Assembly (NCBI GenBank): GCA_900105225.1
Contig: LT629764.1
Coordinates: 446,098 to 510,097 of the forward strand
DNA: 64,000 bases
Direction of reading: 5' to 3'
From: Paenibacillaceae bacterium GAS479
GTDB lineage: Bacteria; Bacillota; Bacilli; Paenibacillales; Paenibacillaceae
The notes beneath the pieces were generated by a model. It was not told the origin of the DNA and did no database searches. It saw only the letters and a program-made list of their open reading frames with translations. Both the position numbers and the translations under genes were made by a program. Positions 24,094-32,376 of this stretch are shown here, in pieces (positions within the stretch are counted from its first letter, which is position 1; each line of letters opens with the position of its first letter).

Positions 24094-25884
24094 ATGAGCC
24101 AAGTACCAAAACGTTCCGAGACCGCACCGGAGTACCGTTGGAAATTAGAAGACATCTACGCTGATCAGGCCGCTTGGGATAAGGAATACATCAAAGCCAA
24201 AGAACTTGTGAAGGCTGCTGCCGGTTTCCAAGGCAAGCTGTCGGACCCGGCTCAATTGAAGAACTGTTTTGAGCTGGAGGATGATCTCGGCTACAACGTC
24301 GAGCGCCTGTATGTATACGCCAATATGAAACATCATGAGGACACGGCGGAGCCGAAATATCAGGCGCTGTCCGAGAAATCCCAGAAGCTCAGCGTCGAGG
24401 CCGGAGAAGCGCTCAGCTTTCTGACGCCTGAAGTGCTGGCTTTACCGGAAGAGAAGCTTGAGGCGTTCATCGTCGATCCACAGCTCGCTCCCTACCGCCA
24501 CACACTGGAAGAGATGAAGCGGCAGAAGGCTCATGTCCTGTCCAAGTCCGAGGAATCACTGCTGGCGCAAGTCGGCAATATTAGCTCCTCGCCTCAGACT
24601 ATTTTCAGCATGCTGAACAACGCCGATCTCAAATTCCCTAAGGTGAAAAATGAGCAGGGCGAAGAAGTTGAGCTGTCGCATGGCCGCTACATCGAATTCC
24701 TGGAAAGCCGCAATCGCGACGTTCGCCGGGACGCCTTCACAACGATGTACGATACATACGGCAAGCTCAAAAACACATTGGCCTCCACGCTGAGCGCTAA
24801 TGTGACCAAAAACGTCTTTTACGCGAAAGCGCGCAAATATCCGTCCGTGCTGGAAATGTCCCTTTACGGCGACAATATTCCGACTTCGGTGTACACAAAC
24901 CTGATCGATACTGTGCACAAATCGCTGCCTCTCATGTACCGTTACATGGAGCTTCGCAAAAAGCTGCTAGGCGTTGATGAGCTTCATATGTACGATCTGT
25001 TTGCGCCGCTCGTTGACGAATTCGATATGAAAATTTCTTTCGATGAAGCCAAAAAGATTACGGCGGAAAGCTTAAAGCCGCTCGGCGAGGACTACGGCAA
25101 AGCGTTGCAAGCAGGGTATACGGACAGCTGGATCGACGTGTACGAAAACGAAGGCAAGCGCAGCGGAGCTTACAGCTGGGGCGCTTATGGCACGCATCCT
25201 TTTGTGCTGCTGAACCACAAGGATAATCTCAATAGCATGTTCACGCTGACGCATGAGATGGGCCACGCGCTGCACTCCTACTATTCGGACGGCAACCAAA
25301 AGTACCGCGATGCGCAATATACGATTTTCCTGGCTGAGGTCGCCAGCACGCTCAACGAGGCGCTGCTTATGGACCATTTGCTCAAGAAATCGACCGATCG
25401 CAAAGAAAAAATGTATCTGCTCACCTATTATGCGGATCAGTTCCGCACAACAGTGTTCCGCCAAACGATGTTTGCGGAGTTCGAGAAGATCATTCATGAG
25501 AAAACGGAAGCTGGCGAGTCTTTGACACCGCAGGAACTGTCCAAAATCTACTACGGCCTCAACGAGCTGTACTATGGCAAGGGCATGACTGTGGACAAGG
25601 ATATCGAGATGGAATGGGCGCGAATCCCGCATTTCTATAACAGCTTCTACGTGTACAAATATGCAACGGGCTTCTCTGCGGCGACGAGCTTCGCCAAGCA
25701 GATTCTCGACGAGGGCCAACCAGCCGTCGATCGCTACCTTGGCTTCCTGAAGAGCGGCGGCAGCGACTTCTCGATCGAGATTTTGAAAAAGGCTGGCGTG
25801 GATATGAGCTCGCCGGAGCCAATCGAACAAGCGATGAGCGTGTTCGAAGATGTTATCAGCCAGTTGGAAGCACTGGTGGAATAA
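24094..25884 (+). CDS. pepF: Oligoendopeptidase F (M3 family)
   Basis: A 596-residue zinc oligopeptidase that cleaves short peptides in the cytoplasm. The HExxH motif is LTHEMGHALH with His387, Glu388 and His391, and the third ligand Glu lies in the following ASTLNEALL helix. I place the usual start at 24094, where AAGGAGG is six bases upstream and the length matches PepF proteins (MSQVPKRSE start). A second start 55 codons upstream adds a signal-like peptide. The gene ends at a strong terminator. Confidence 0.93.
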   Translation: MSQVPKRSETAPEYRWKLEDIYADQAAWDKEYIKAKELVKAAAGFQGKLSDPAQLKNCFELEDDLGYNVERLYVYANMKHHEDTAEPKYQALSEKSQKLSVEAGEALSFLTPEVLALPEEKLEAFIVDPQLAPYRHTLEEMKRQKAHVLSKSEESLLAQVGNISSSPQTIFSMLNNADLKFPKVKNEQGEEVELSHGRYIEFLESRNRDVRRDAFTTMYDTYGKLKNTLASTLSANVTKNVFYAKARKYPSVLEMSLYGDNIPTSVYTNLIDTVHKSLPLMYRYMELRKKLLGVDELHMYDLFAPLVDEFDMKISFDEAKKITAESLKPLGEDYGKALQAGYTDSWIDVYENEGKRSGAYSWGAYGTHPFVLLNHKDNLNSMFTLTHEMGHALHSYYSDGNQKYRDAQYTIFLAEVASTLNEALLMDHLLKKSTDRKEKMYLLTYYADQFRTTVFRQTMFAEFEKIIHEKTEAGESLTPQELSKIYYGLNELYYGKGMTVDKDIEMEWARIPHFYNSFYVYKYATGFSAATSFAKQILDEGQPAVDRYLGFLKSGGSDFSIEILKKAGVDMSSPEPIEQAMSVFEDVISQLEALVE

Positions 25885-25888
25885 AAAT

Positions 25889-25939
25889 GAATCCCCGAAG
25901 GGAACGCGCTAGGCGCGGTCCTTTCGGGGATTTTTTTGG
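25889..25939 (+). terminator. Terminator after pepF
   Basis: AATCCCCGAA pairs with TTCGGGGATT around an inner GCGC-type stem, followed by seven T residues. Confidence 0.85.
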
Positions 25940-26387
25940 GTTTACACCAGCAGCTTGCGCTGAGCTGGTGAGGGATTGGTGGGGCGCCAGCGGGAAGCGC
26001 TAGCCAAGGGCGAGCGCTGGAAGGGCGGCGGCCAATGGCTAGGCTAGGCTGGGTGGTGGCCAAAGGCAAGGACGGCGGCGTGAGCGCGCCGTAGGCAGCA
26101 GCTATGGAAAGCCAGAGGTTAGCTGGTGGCGAGCGATTAGCTAAGCAATAGCTGGCAGCTAGTTCTGTGGCGACGGATTGGCTAAGCAATAGCTGGCAGC
26201 TAGTTCTGTGGCGATGGATTGGCTAAGCAATAGCTGGCAGCTAGTTCTGTGGCGATGGATTGGCTAAGCAATAGCTGGCAGCTAGTTCTGTGGCGATGGA
26301 TTCGCCATCTGCTAGCTGAAGGCGAGAGATTAGCTAAGCGATAGCCGAGGACGGCCGTTTGGGCAGCGACTGGGGGGAAGCCAGCCG
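25940..26387. repeat. 41-base tandem repeat tract and degenerate flanks
   Basis: Four consecutive near-identical units of exactly 41 bases begin at 26141, 26182, 26223 and 26264; each reads GCTAAGCAATAGCTGGCAGC then TAGTTCTGTGGCGATGGATTG, differing by one or two bases. More diverged pieces of the same words (AGCTGGTGGCGAGCGATTAG, GCTAGCTGAAGGCGAGAG) extend left to about 25960 and right to 26404. The period is not a multiple of three and no reading frame fits, so it is a non-coding minisatellite between the pepF terminator and the convergent DUF92 gene. Confidence 0.9.
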
Positions 26388-27251
26388 CTAGCTGAAGGCG
26401 AGAGCTGCAGCGAGCACGCCAGCTAGCAGAGACGAGACGAGGTTAACCGCGTCATTCGTCATCGGGGCGAAGCCGCGGGTTTTGACGGTAGCGCGCCCGC
26501 AATGCTCGGCGCGCTCCGTATCGCTGCCACAGCTTGGGCAGCGATACATGGCCTGGACGGTCGCGCCGAGCCAGGAATCGGCGAGGGCTCCGGCCAGGCC
26601 CGCTGCGGCGCCGGCGAGCAGCAGCGTCGCCGCAGGCGGAGCCGGCTGCGCGGCGGCCGCGCCCCAGGCGAGCGGCAGCTCCGCGAGCAAAGCGGCGGCT
26701 GCGCCGATGAAGGCGCCGCCTAGCAGCGCCGCGAATGTGCCGAGCGGCGTGATTCCGCCGCTTGTACCTGGCGGCACGCGGCGCAGCGTGCGCACTGAAA
26801 TCGGCGCGGAGCGGCTGAGCGCGCCGACCTCCGTCGCCCAGGTGTCGGCATTCACACTAGCCATTACGCCGACGAACGCGAGCAGCAGCCAAGGCTCCGG
26901 CCATAGGCTGTAAGCTATACAGAGCAACAGCCCAAAACCGCCGTTGGCCAGTACCTGGCCCGCGTCGCGACGGCTGCCTTTGGCATAGCTGCGCTCCGCG
27001 TTCGCTTTGGCCCGATGATGCTTTTTCCACTTTGACCATAGGGTTGAACTGATGAAAAAGGCAATCAGCAGGCTGAACCAAATAGGGCCGCCGAAATACA
27101 CATAACCGGTCCCAAGCAGAATGGCCGCTGCAGCCCCAGATCCCGACAGAGCTCGCAACTTCCAGGCAGCTCCGGCGATTACCAGGCTACCCGCCACTCC
27201 AGCAGCCAGCCGCAAAAGCGGACTGGTGTCCAGCATGCTCCACATATCCAT
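26388..27251 (-). CDS. DUF92 family membrane protein
   Basis: A 287-residue protein with about seven membrane helices, matching the DUF92 family. Plant VTE6 of this family is a phytyl-phosphate kinase; bacterial members are uncharacterised. Recognisable blocks are RDAGQVLANGG, VNADTWATEVG and PGTSGGITPLGT. A CPSCG motif with further Cys and His (about 240-255) interrupts the usual pattern. The ATG at 27249-27251 has AAAGGAA about ten bases upstream. The middle is strongly GC-rich (about 26500-26850). The stop codon lies inside an 18-base word also found in the neighbouring repeat tract. Confidence 0.83.
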   Translation of the reverse strand: MDMWSMLDTSPLLRLAAGVAGSLVIAGAAWKLRALSGSGAAAAILLGTGYVYFGGPIWFSLLIAFFISSTLWSKWKKHHRAKANAERSYAKGSRRDAGQVLANGGFGLLLCIAYSLWPEPWLLLAFVGVMASVNADTWATEVGALSRSAPISVRTLRRVPPGTSGGITPLGTFAALLGGAFIGAAAALLAELPLAWGAAAAQPAPPAATLLLAGAAAGLAGALADSWLGATVQAMYRCPSCGSDTERAEHCGRATVKTRGFAPMTNDAVNLVSSLLAGVLAAALAFS

Positions 27252-27332
27252 AACTATCGATTCCTTTCTCTCTATCACAATCCCGACAAACCACAGACGG
27301 TAGTAGACCAATTCAGCAGGGATCAAATAGCG

Positions 27333-27577
27333 GCATTCCAACAAAACTACGCTTTTTTCACCAGGCACGGACTTCCCGCATTTTCACCAAGGTTACGCTT
27401 TTTTGCCTGTGAAGGACTTTCGGCATTCCACCAAGGCTGCACTTTTTCGCCTGTGACGGACTTGCAGCATTTCCACCAAGGCTGCACTTTTTTTACCAGA
27501 CACGGACTCCCTGCATTTCCACCAAGACTACGCTTTTTTTCTAGGGACAGACTTGCGGCAATTAGTCCCGACTGTGC
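27333..27577. repeat. 45-base tandem repeat tract
   Basis: Six imperfect units begin with GCATT or GCAATT at 27333, 27378, 27423, 27467, 27513 and 27558, so the spacing is 44-46 bases. Each has the order GCATTTCCACCAAGGCTGCA, CTTTTTT, then a GACGGACTT-like end. The tract fills the gap between the DUF92 start and the GDPD gene and runs into the last codons of the latter. The uneven spacing argues against a coding repeat. Confidence 0.85.
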
Positions 27578-28371
27578 TTTGTTCGGTCAGGCCAGGACGG
27601 ACTTAAGCCGTCCGGCCCTTGCGGGGCTTCATTCGGCTGAGGCAGGCTGCGCAGCGCATCTCGCCAACGCTCGGGATAATTGGTGCAGATCATCAGCCCC
27701 GGGTCCATGAGTGCATACCGGCGGATTTGTCGATAATCATTCAGCGTCCAGGCCATCGTCCGAATCCCCTCTTGTCGCAGCAGCTTCAGTCGGTCCCGAT
27801 TCAGGGAGAGATGGTCAATTGACAGTAAGCTGCAGCCAAGCTGGTGCAACTCGTCCGGCAGGCCTCTGCTCCAGCTATCGGTAATAAAACCGGTTTCCGC
27901 CGCAGCATCTAACTCCTTCAAACGCCGCAGCACGGATCGGCTGAATGAAGTGAAGATGCTTCTTCTCTCCATGCCTGTACGATAGACGATCTCAAGCACC
28001 TTTTCTTCCAAAGGCCGGGTCGCTCCATAATGTTTGAGCTCAATATTAAAGCGAAGCCGGTCCCCGGTTTCCCGAAGCGCTTCTTCGAGTGTGGGCAGCT
28101 TCTCCCCCCGATAACTGGAGGAAAACCAGCCCCCTGCATCCAGCCTGCTAAGCTGCTCAGCGGTACGCTGGCCAGGCTCCACTCCCCCACCGTTCGTCGT
28201 ACGGCGCAGCTTGCGGTCATGAAGCAAGATCGGCACGTTATCCGCTGACAGCTGCACATCGATCTCGGCCCATTCGATGTCCGGAGCTTCAGCGGCCATC
28301 CGCAGCGCTACAAGCGTATTTTCAGGGGCTAACCCTGACCATCCACGATGAGCGACGCATGGGTTTCTCAA
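27562..28371 (-). CDS. Glycerophosphodiester phosphodiesterase
   Basis: A 269-residue GDPD-family TIM-barrel enzyme that splits glycerophosphodiesters to glycerol 3-phosphate and an alcohol. The N-terminal HRGWSGLAPENT carries His8, Arg9 and Glu17, the metal site includes EIDVQLS, and the second catalytic region is FNIELKH. There is no signal peptide, so it is cytoplasmic. Its ATG overlaps the capA stop (ATGA, 28368-28371), so translation is coupled. The C-terminal tail after about 245 is Pro/Ser-rich and reaches the repeat tract, probably extended by it. Confidence 0.88.
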   Translation of the reverse strand: MRNPCVAHRGWSGLAPENTLVALRMAAEAPDIEWAEIDVQLSADNVPILLHDRKLRRTTNGGGVEPGQRTAEQLSRLDAGGWFSSSYRGEKLPTLEEALRETGDRLRFNIELKHYGATRPLEEKVLEIVYRTGMERRSIFTSFSRSVLRRLKELDAAAETGFITDSWSRGLPDELHQLGCSLLSIDHLSLNRDRLKLLRQEGIRTMAWTLNDYRQIRRYALMDPGLMICTNYPERWRDALRSLPQPNEAPQGPDGLSPSWPDRTKHSRD

Positions 28372-29777
28372 CGGGCTTTCACCGTCCCATCGGTCTCTAT
28401 GTATGCCGCTTTGCTAATGCTATTCAGCCTCTTGAGCTGTGCCTCCAACTGTTTGCCTTGCACAGGCTGAGGGCGGGATTGGACAATTTTCATCGGTCGG
28501 AATTTGAGTCCGCAGCGCCCATCCTTGGAGCATACCGCGTCCAGCACTCCACTTTCACTTGTGTTGGAATTAGAATTGGAAGTAAAAATAAAATTGCCTA
28601 AGCTATATGCGATCCACTTGCCCTTGTACAGCTCAAAGCCTTGCAGCACATGAGGATGTGATCCGATAATCAGATCGGCTCCTGCGTCGATGAATTTCCT
28701 TGCCAGCAACTTTTGATGATCGACTGGCTGGTCGGCCCTTTCTCTGCCCCAATGGACCATGACCACGACGAGATCCGCTTTTGATCTCGCTGCCCGGATG
28801 GCTGACTCGGTGCGAGCCGGGTCATATGCCTCTGCAACACCAGCTTTATTCGGTCCGGCTTTCCAATCTACAGTCGGCAATACCCGGCTGACGCCGACAT
28901 AGGCAACCTTGATGCCTTCTCTCTCCAATATGACGGGAGCATAAGCCTCCTTGTCATTGCGGCCGCCACCTACATGCGGAAGGTCGGCTTCATCCAGATA
29001 TTTCATCGTGTCGAGGAGCCCTTCCTGGCCTTGATCAAGCGTATGGTTGTTGGCGAGAGTTACGACGTCAAAGCCGGCTTTCTTCAAAGGCTTCAAGTAA
29101 TCAGGCTTACCTTTGAATACGTACTGTTTGTCCTGTGCGGGCTTACCTTTTGTCGTAATCGGCGTCTCTAGATTGCCTGCTGTGAGATCAGGCTTGGACA
29201 AATACTGCTCCACACCAGTGAACGGGTAGTCCAGCCCCTTACTGTCCATTAATCCGGCTACTTTGGAAGCCAATAAAATATCTCCCGTGAAAGCCAGTTG
29301 AATCGTTGAGCCATCCTGTGGAGTCAGGCCGCTCCAGCCATGTCCGCCGGAATCCGGTGGATTAATTGAACTCTCCTCTTCCGGGCTGGCAGACGGCGTA
29401 GGGGTCGCTGTCGGAGCTGCCGAAGGAGAAGGTGAATCTGACGGCTCCGTAGATGGCTCCTCAACAGCTCCAGCTGATGGAGATGGACTCACTGACGGCG
29501 ATGGAGTCGGCGCCAAAGACGGTGTCGGTTCAGAAGAAGGCGAGGAATACGGCAGCGTTGATGGAGCTACACTCGACTCGGCTGGCGGCATATTGCTGCC
29601 GCTCGTTTCACTACTGGCAACTGCCCCCTCTTCAGGCGACCAACTGGCGTAAATATACATGCCACCTACACCAATAATTAGAGCAAGCAGCGTTAAGTTA
29701 AGGAGTAATAGCCTTCGCATGGTTCGCTTCTTTTTTCTGCGTTCCTGCTGTCTGGCCTCAGTACGATTGCGATACAA
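28368..29777 (-). CDS. CapA-family protein (poly-gamma-glutamate capsule type)
   Basis: A 469-residue membrane-anchored protein. A basic start (about 1-22) and a helix (about 23-45) are followed by a Ser/Pro/Thr-rich linker of about 100 residues and then a metallophosphatase-like CapA domain from about 160 (LAFTGDILLAS, NLETPIT, NNHTLDQG, SHPHVLQGFE). CapA in B. anthracis takes part in poly-gamma-glutamate export, but no capB/capC lies here, so a role in capsule is not shown. It is coupled to the GDPD gene by a four-base overlap. Confidence 0.87.
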   Translation of the reverse strand: MYRNRTEARQQERRKKKRTMRRLLLLNLTLLALIIGVGGMYIYASWSPEEGAVASSETSGSNMPPAESSVAPSTLPYSSPSSEPTPSLAPTPSPSVSPSPSAGAVEEPSTEPSDSPSPSAAPTATPTPSASPEEESSINPPDSGGHGWSGLTPQDGSTIQLAFTGDILLASKVAGLMDSKGLDYPFTGVEQYLSKPDLTAGNLETPITTKGKPAQDKQYVFKGKPDYLKPLKKAGFDVVTLANNHTLDQGQEGLLDTMKYLDEADLPHVGGGRNDKEAYAPVILEREGIKVAYVGVSRVLPTVDWKAGPNKAGVAEAYDPARTESAIRAARSKADLVVVMVHWGRERADQPVDHQKLLARKFIDAGADLIIGSHPHVLQGFELYKGKWIAYSLGNFIFTSNSNSNTSESGVLDAVCSKDGRCGLKFRPMKIVQSRPQPVQGKQLEAQLKRLNSISKAAYIETDGTVKAR

Positions 29778-29902
29778 AAAAGACAGCCCCTCTCACGATA
29801 AGGTAAAAAAATGGATAAATGTCGAACAGCAAGCCGCCTCGAGGGCAGGCCTTTCGCCATTATACCATTCCATACCGCTCCGCAAAGAGGGTCTGTCCCA
29901 AA

Positions 29903-31441
29903 TCAGTCCAGAATTGACCAAATTTCCCTGGCCGCCTCGCGTCCCTGACGGATGCAGTCCGGTAGGCCAACGCCGTCGAATGCCGCTCCTGTTGCAAAAA
30001 TGCCCGGACAATCGCGATGCATATCGGCCCGCAGCGCAGCAATTGCCCCCATATGCCCGACCGGATACTGCGGCATGGAATGATGCAGCCGTGTAATTTC
30101 CGTGAACAGCGGCTCTGCTTCAATGCCCATCGTGTCGCGTACATCGCGGCGAACAGCAGCAAGCAGCTCTGCGTCCGGTAACATTGCGCCTTCCTCGGCG
30201 CCGGATCTGCCCACATAACAACGCAGCAGCACATGGTCCTCAGGGCTGCTATGCAACCACTTGGACGAAGTCCAGGTGCAGGCCGTAATCGTTCGCCCCT
30301 CCGATCTCGGCACAAGGAATCCGGAGCCATCAAATTCCATTCCCGCAATATCTGAAGCTTTGAAAGCCATGACAACATTAGCAACCGATACATAATTCAC
30401 AGCACGCAAAGCCGTTACATCGGTCAGCGGCTGGAGTAAATTCGCTGCAATTCCGCTCGGTGCAGTAACAACAACCGCGTCTACCTCAAGCGAGCCGCCG
30501 CCATCCAGCTCAAGCACATATGACGCCGTCTCACGCCTGCCATTCACCTCAAGCGCATATGAGCCCGTCTCACGCTCGCCATTCACCTCAAGCGCATATG
30601 AGCCCGTCTCACGCTCATCTTCCACTTTACGAATAGAGCGGATCGACGTGTTCATCCGCCGCTCTACGCCGTGGAGCGCCCTGTCCAGGCCGTCGACCAG
30701 CGTGCGCAGGCCTCCTCTGTACGTCATGAACATCCCGTTGCGTGCTGCAGCAGGGACATAATCCGGCAGCATAGATGCAGCTACAGCCGCTTCCGACTTT
30801 GGCGCTCTCAAACCACGAATTACGCTGCCGTGTTCCAGTTCCGCTTTTCTGAATTGCGGGAACGTTGCTGCCAGACTCAGCTTGTACAAATCCCCTGCAT
30901 ATATGCCAGCAAGCAGCGGTTCACTGATCCGGTCTACCATATCGGGTCCGAAGCGCCGCTCCAGGAAACCACCGACGGACTCATCGCTTCCATCATTCGG
31001 GCGGACTGGATTCATGAGGTCCATGGATACCCGGAATTTCGCATCGATGTCGAGCAGCTCTGTTTTCAAAAAAGAAGCCATATCAGCAGGCACGCCAAGC
31101 CCCAGCTTGGGCGGCATTGGATGCAAGCGGCCTCCTTGATAGATATAGGTTTTGGCTGCCTTCGGATTGGTTGATACCAGCTCATCCAGCAGCCCGAGAT
31201 CCTTCGTCAGCTCCAGAATGGCATGTTTGCGCGCCAAAAAAGAGTCTGGTCCTTTTTCAATCGTAAACCCGTCCTTACGCAGCGTCTCGATACGTCCGCC
31301 AAGCCGATCGCTCGCCTCCAGAAGTACGATATCGGCCTTCCGCCCCAGCTCCTTGGCCTGTTTCTGCAAGTAGAAAGCGGTGCTGAGGCCAGTCAGACCG
31401 GCTCCAACGACGGCAATAACGGGCTTTTTGCCCGCCGTCAT
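29903..31441 (-). CDS. hemY: Oxygen-dependent proto/coproporphyrinogen oxidase
   Basis: A 512-residue FAD enzyme that in Gram-positives oxidises coproporphyrinogen III in the coproporphyrin-dependent haem pathway (HemY/CgoX). The FAD-binding VVGAGLTGLSTAF is at about 11-23 and a C-terminal FAD motif (IFATGAAFDGVGLPDCI) near 480. It is about 40 residues longer than B. subtilis HemY. The surplus is a 13-residue unit repeated three times (276-288, 289-301, 302-314), as described separately. Its start overlaps the hemH stop by four bases. Confidence 0.92.
   Translation of the reverse strand: MTAGKKPVIAVVGAGLTGLSTAFYLQKQAKELGRKADIVLLEASDRLGGRIETLRKDGFTIEKGPDSFLARKHAILELTKDLGLLDELVSTNPKAAKTYIYQGGRLHPMPPKLGLGVPADMASFLKTELLDIDAKFRVSMDLMNPVRPNDGSDESVGGFLERRFGPDMVDRISEPLLAGIYAGDLYKLSLAATFPQFRKAELEHGSVIRGLRAPKSEAAVAASMLPDYVPAAARNGMFMTYRGGLRTLVDGLDRALHGVERRMNTSIRSIRKVEDERETGSYALEVNGERETGSYALEVNGRRETASYVLELDGGGSLEVDAVVVTAPSGIAANLLQPLTDVTALRAVNYVSVANVVMAFKASDIAGMEFDGSGFLVPRSEGRTITACTWTSSKWLHSSPEDHVLLRCYVGRSGAEEGAMLPDAELLAAVRRDVRDTMGIEAEPLFTEITRLHHSMPQYPVGHMGAIAALRADMHRDCPGIFATGAAFDGVGLPDCIRQGREAAREIWSILD
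30500..30616 (-). repeat. Three in-frame 39-base repeats inside hemY
   Basis: Codons 276-314 consist of three 13-codon units: ERETGSYALEVNG twice with identical protein sequence, and a third, diverged RRETASYVLELDG. The repeat keeps the frame and lies in a strand-turn-strand segment of the substrate domain. Confidence 0.9.
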
Positions 31442-32376
31442 GACGGCAGCTTAGCCGCAGCTTCACGAATGGAATCGGCGAGCGTCTCCATATAGAGAGG
31501 ATCGGAATTCAGCATGCGGATTCGGCCGAAAGATATACCGAGCCGCTCGGCATGGGCCATCGCCTCAATATCAAGGTCGTAGAGCACCTCAAGGTGATCG
31601 GACACAAAACCGACTGGTGCAGCCAGCAGCGCCTTTTCTCCCTCTTCGGTAAGCGAGCTCATCGTCTCCATAATATCCGGACCGAGCCAAGGCTCGTTTG
31701 TACGTCCCGCGCTCTGCCAAGTGAATTGCCAGCTCCCGGCCCCTGCCGCTTCTGCGACAGCTCGCGACGTTTCCAGCAGCTGCTCTTCATAAGGATCGCC
31801 AACTTGGCGAATCCGTACGGGAAGACTATGAGCGCTGAACAGCACTTTCACCTCGGCGCCGTCGGCTTTGGCCGATACAGCATCGATTCCGTCCCGCACG
31901 CGCTCGGCCAGCGCCTGAATCAAACTAGGATGCAGATGATAGGAATCAACGCAGCTCATCTCAATCCCATGTTTCTCGGCTTCCTGCATAGCGCGTTTGT
32001 TGTAGCTGGCCACACTCATCGTAGAAAAATGAGGGGCAAGCACGATGCCGACAGCTCGCTTAATGCCGTCCTGCGCCATCCTTTGCACACCGTCCTCGAT
32101 GTAAGGACGAGCATGCTTCAACCCCTGATAACACCGATAGCGGCCCGGTTCAACGGTATCCAGCTTATCCTGCAGGCTGCTGACCTGGCGGTCGGTATTC
32201 TCGCGCAAGGGGAATACTCCCCCAGCGATCTCCTCATAACGATCCACCAGCTCTTTAAGCTGCTCAGGGGAAGGTGCGTTGCCACGGCGAATATGCGTGT
32301 AATATTCCTCGACAGAATCTAGGCTCTCCGGCGTGCCATAGGACATAACCAGAACGCCGATTGCATCGTTAGACAT
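31438..32376 (-). CDS. hemH: Ferrochelatase (coproporphyrin III type)
   Basis: A 312-residue enzyme that inserts Fe(II) into the porphyrin, in this group probably coproporphyrin III. The metal-site His183 (FSAHSLP) and Glu263 (SDHLEVLYD) match the B. subtilis enzyme's His183 and Glu264. It is soluble, without the C-terminal anchor of eukaryotic enzymes. It overlaps hemE by eight bases and hemY by four, so hemE-hemH-hemY is a tightly coupled operon. Confidence 0.95.
   Translation of the reverse strand: MSNDAIGVLVMSYGTPESLDSVEEYYTHIRRGNAPSPEQLKELVDRYEEIAGGVFPLRENTDRQVSSLQDKLDTVEPGRYRCYQGLKHARPYIEDGVQRMAQDGIKRAVGIVLAPHFSTMSVASYNKRAMQEAEKHGIEMSCVDSYHLHPSLIQALAERVRDGIDAVSAKADGAEVKVLFSAHSLPVRIRQVGDPYEEQLLETSRAVAEAAGAGSWQFTWQSAGRTNEPWLGPDIMETMSSLTEEGEKALLAAPVGFVSDHLEVLYDLDIEAMAHAERLGISFGRIRMLNSDPLYMETLADSIREAAAKLPS

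Noticed and set aside
27453-27710. Open frame of 85 codons through the 45-base repeats
   Set aside because: It arises because 45 is divisible by three; the 44- and 46-base units break the phase and no ribosome site is present.
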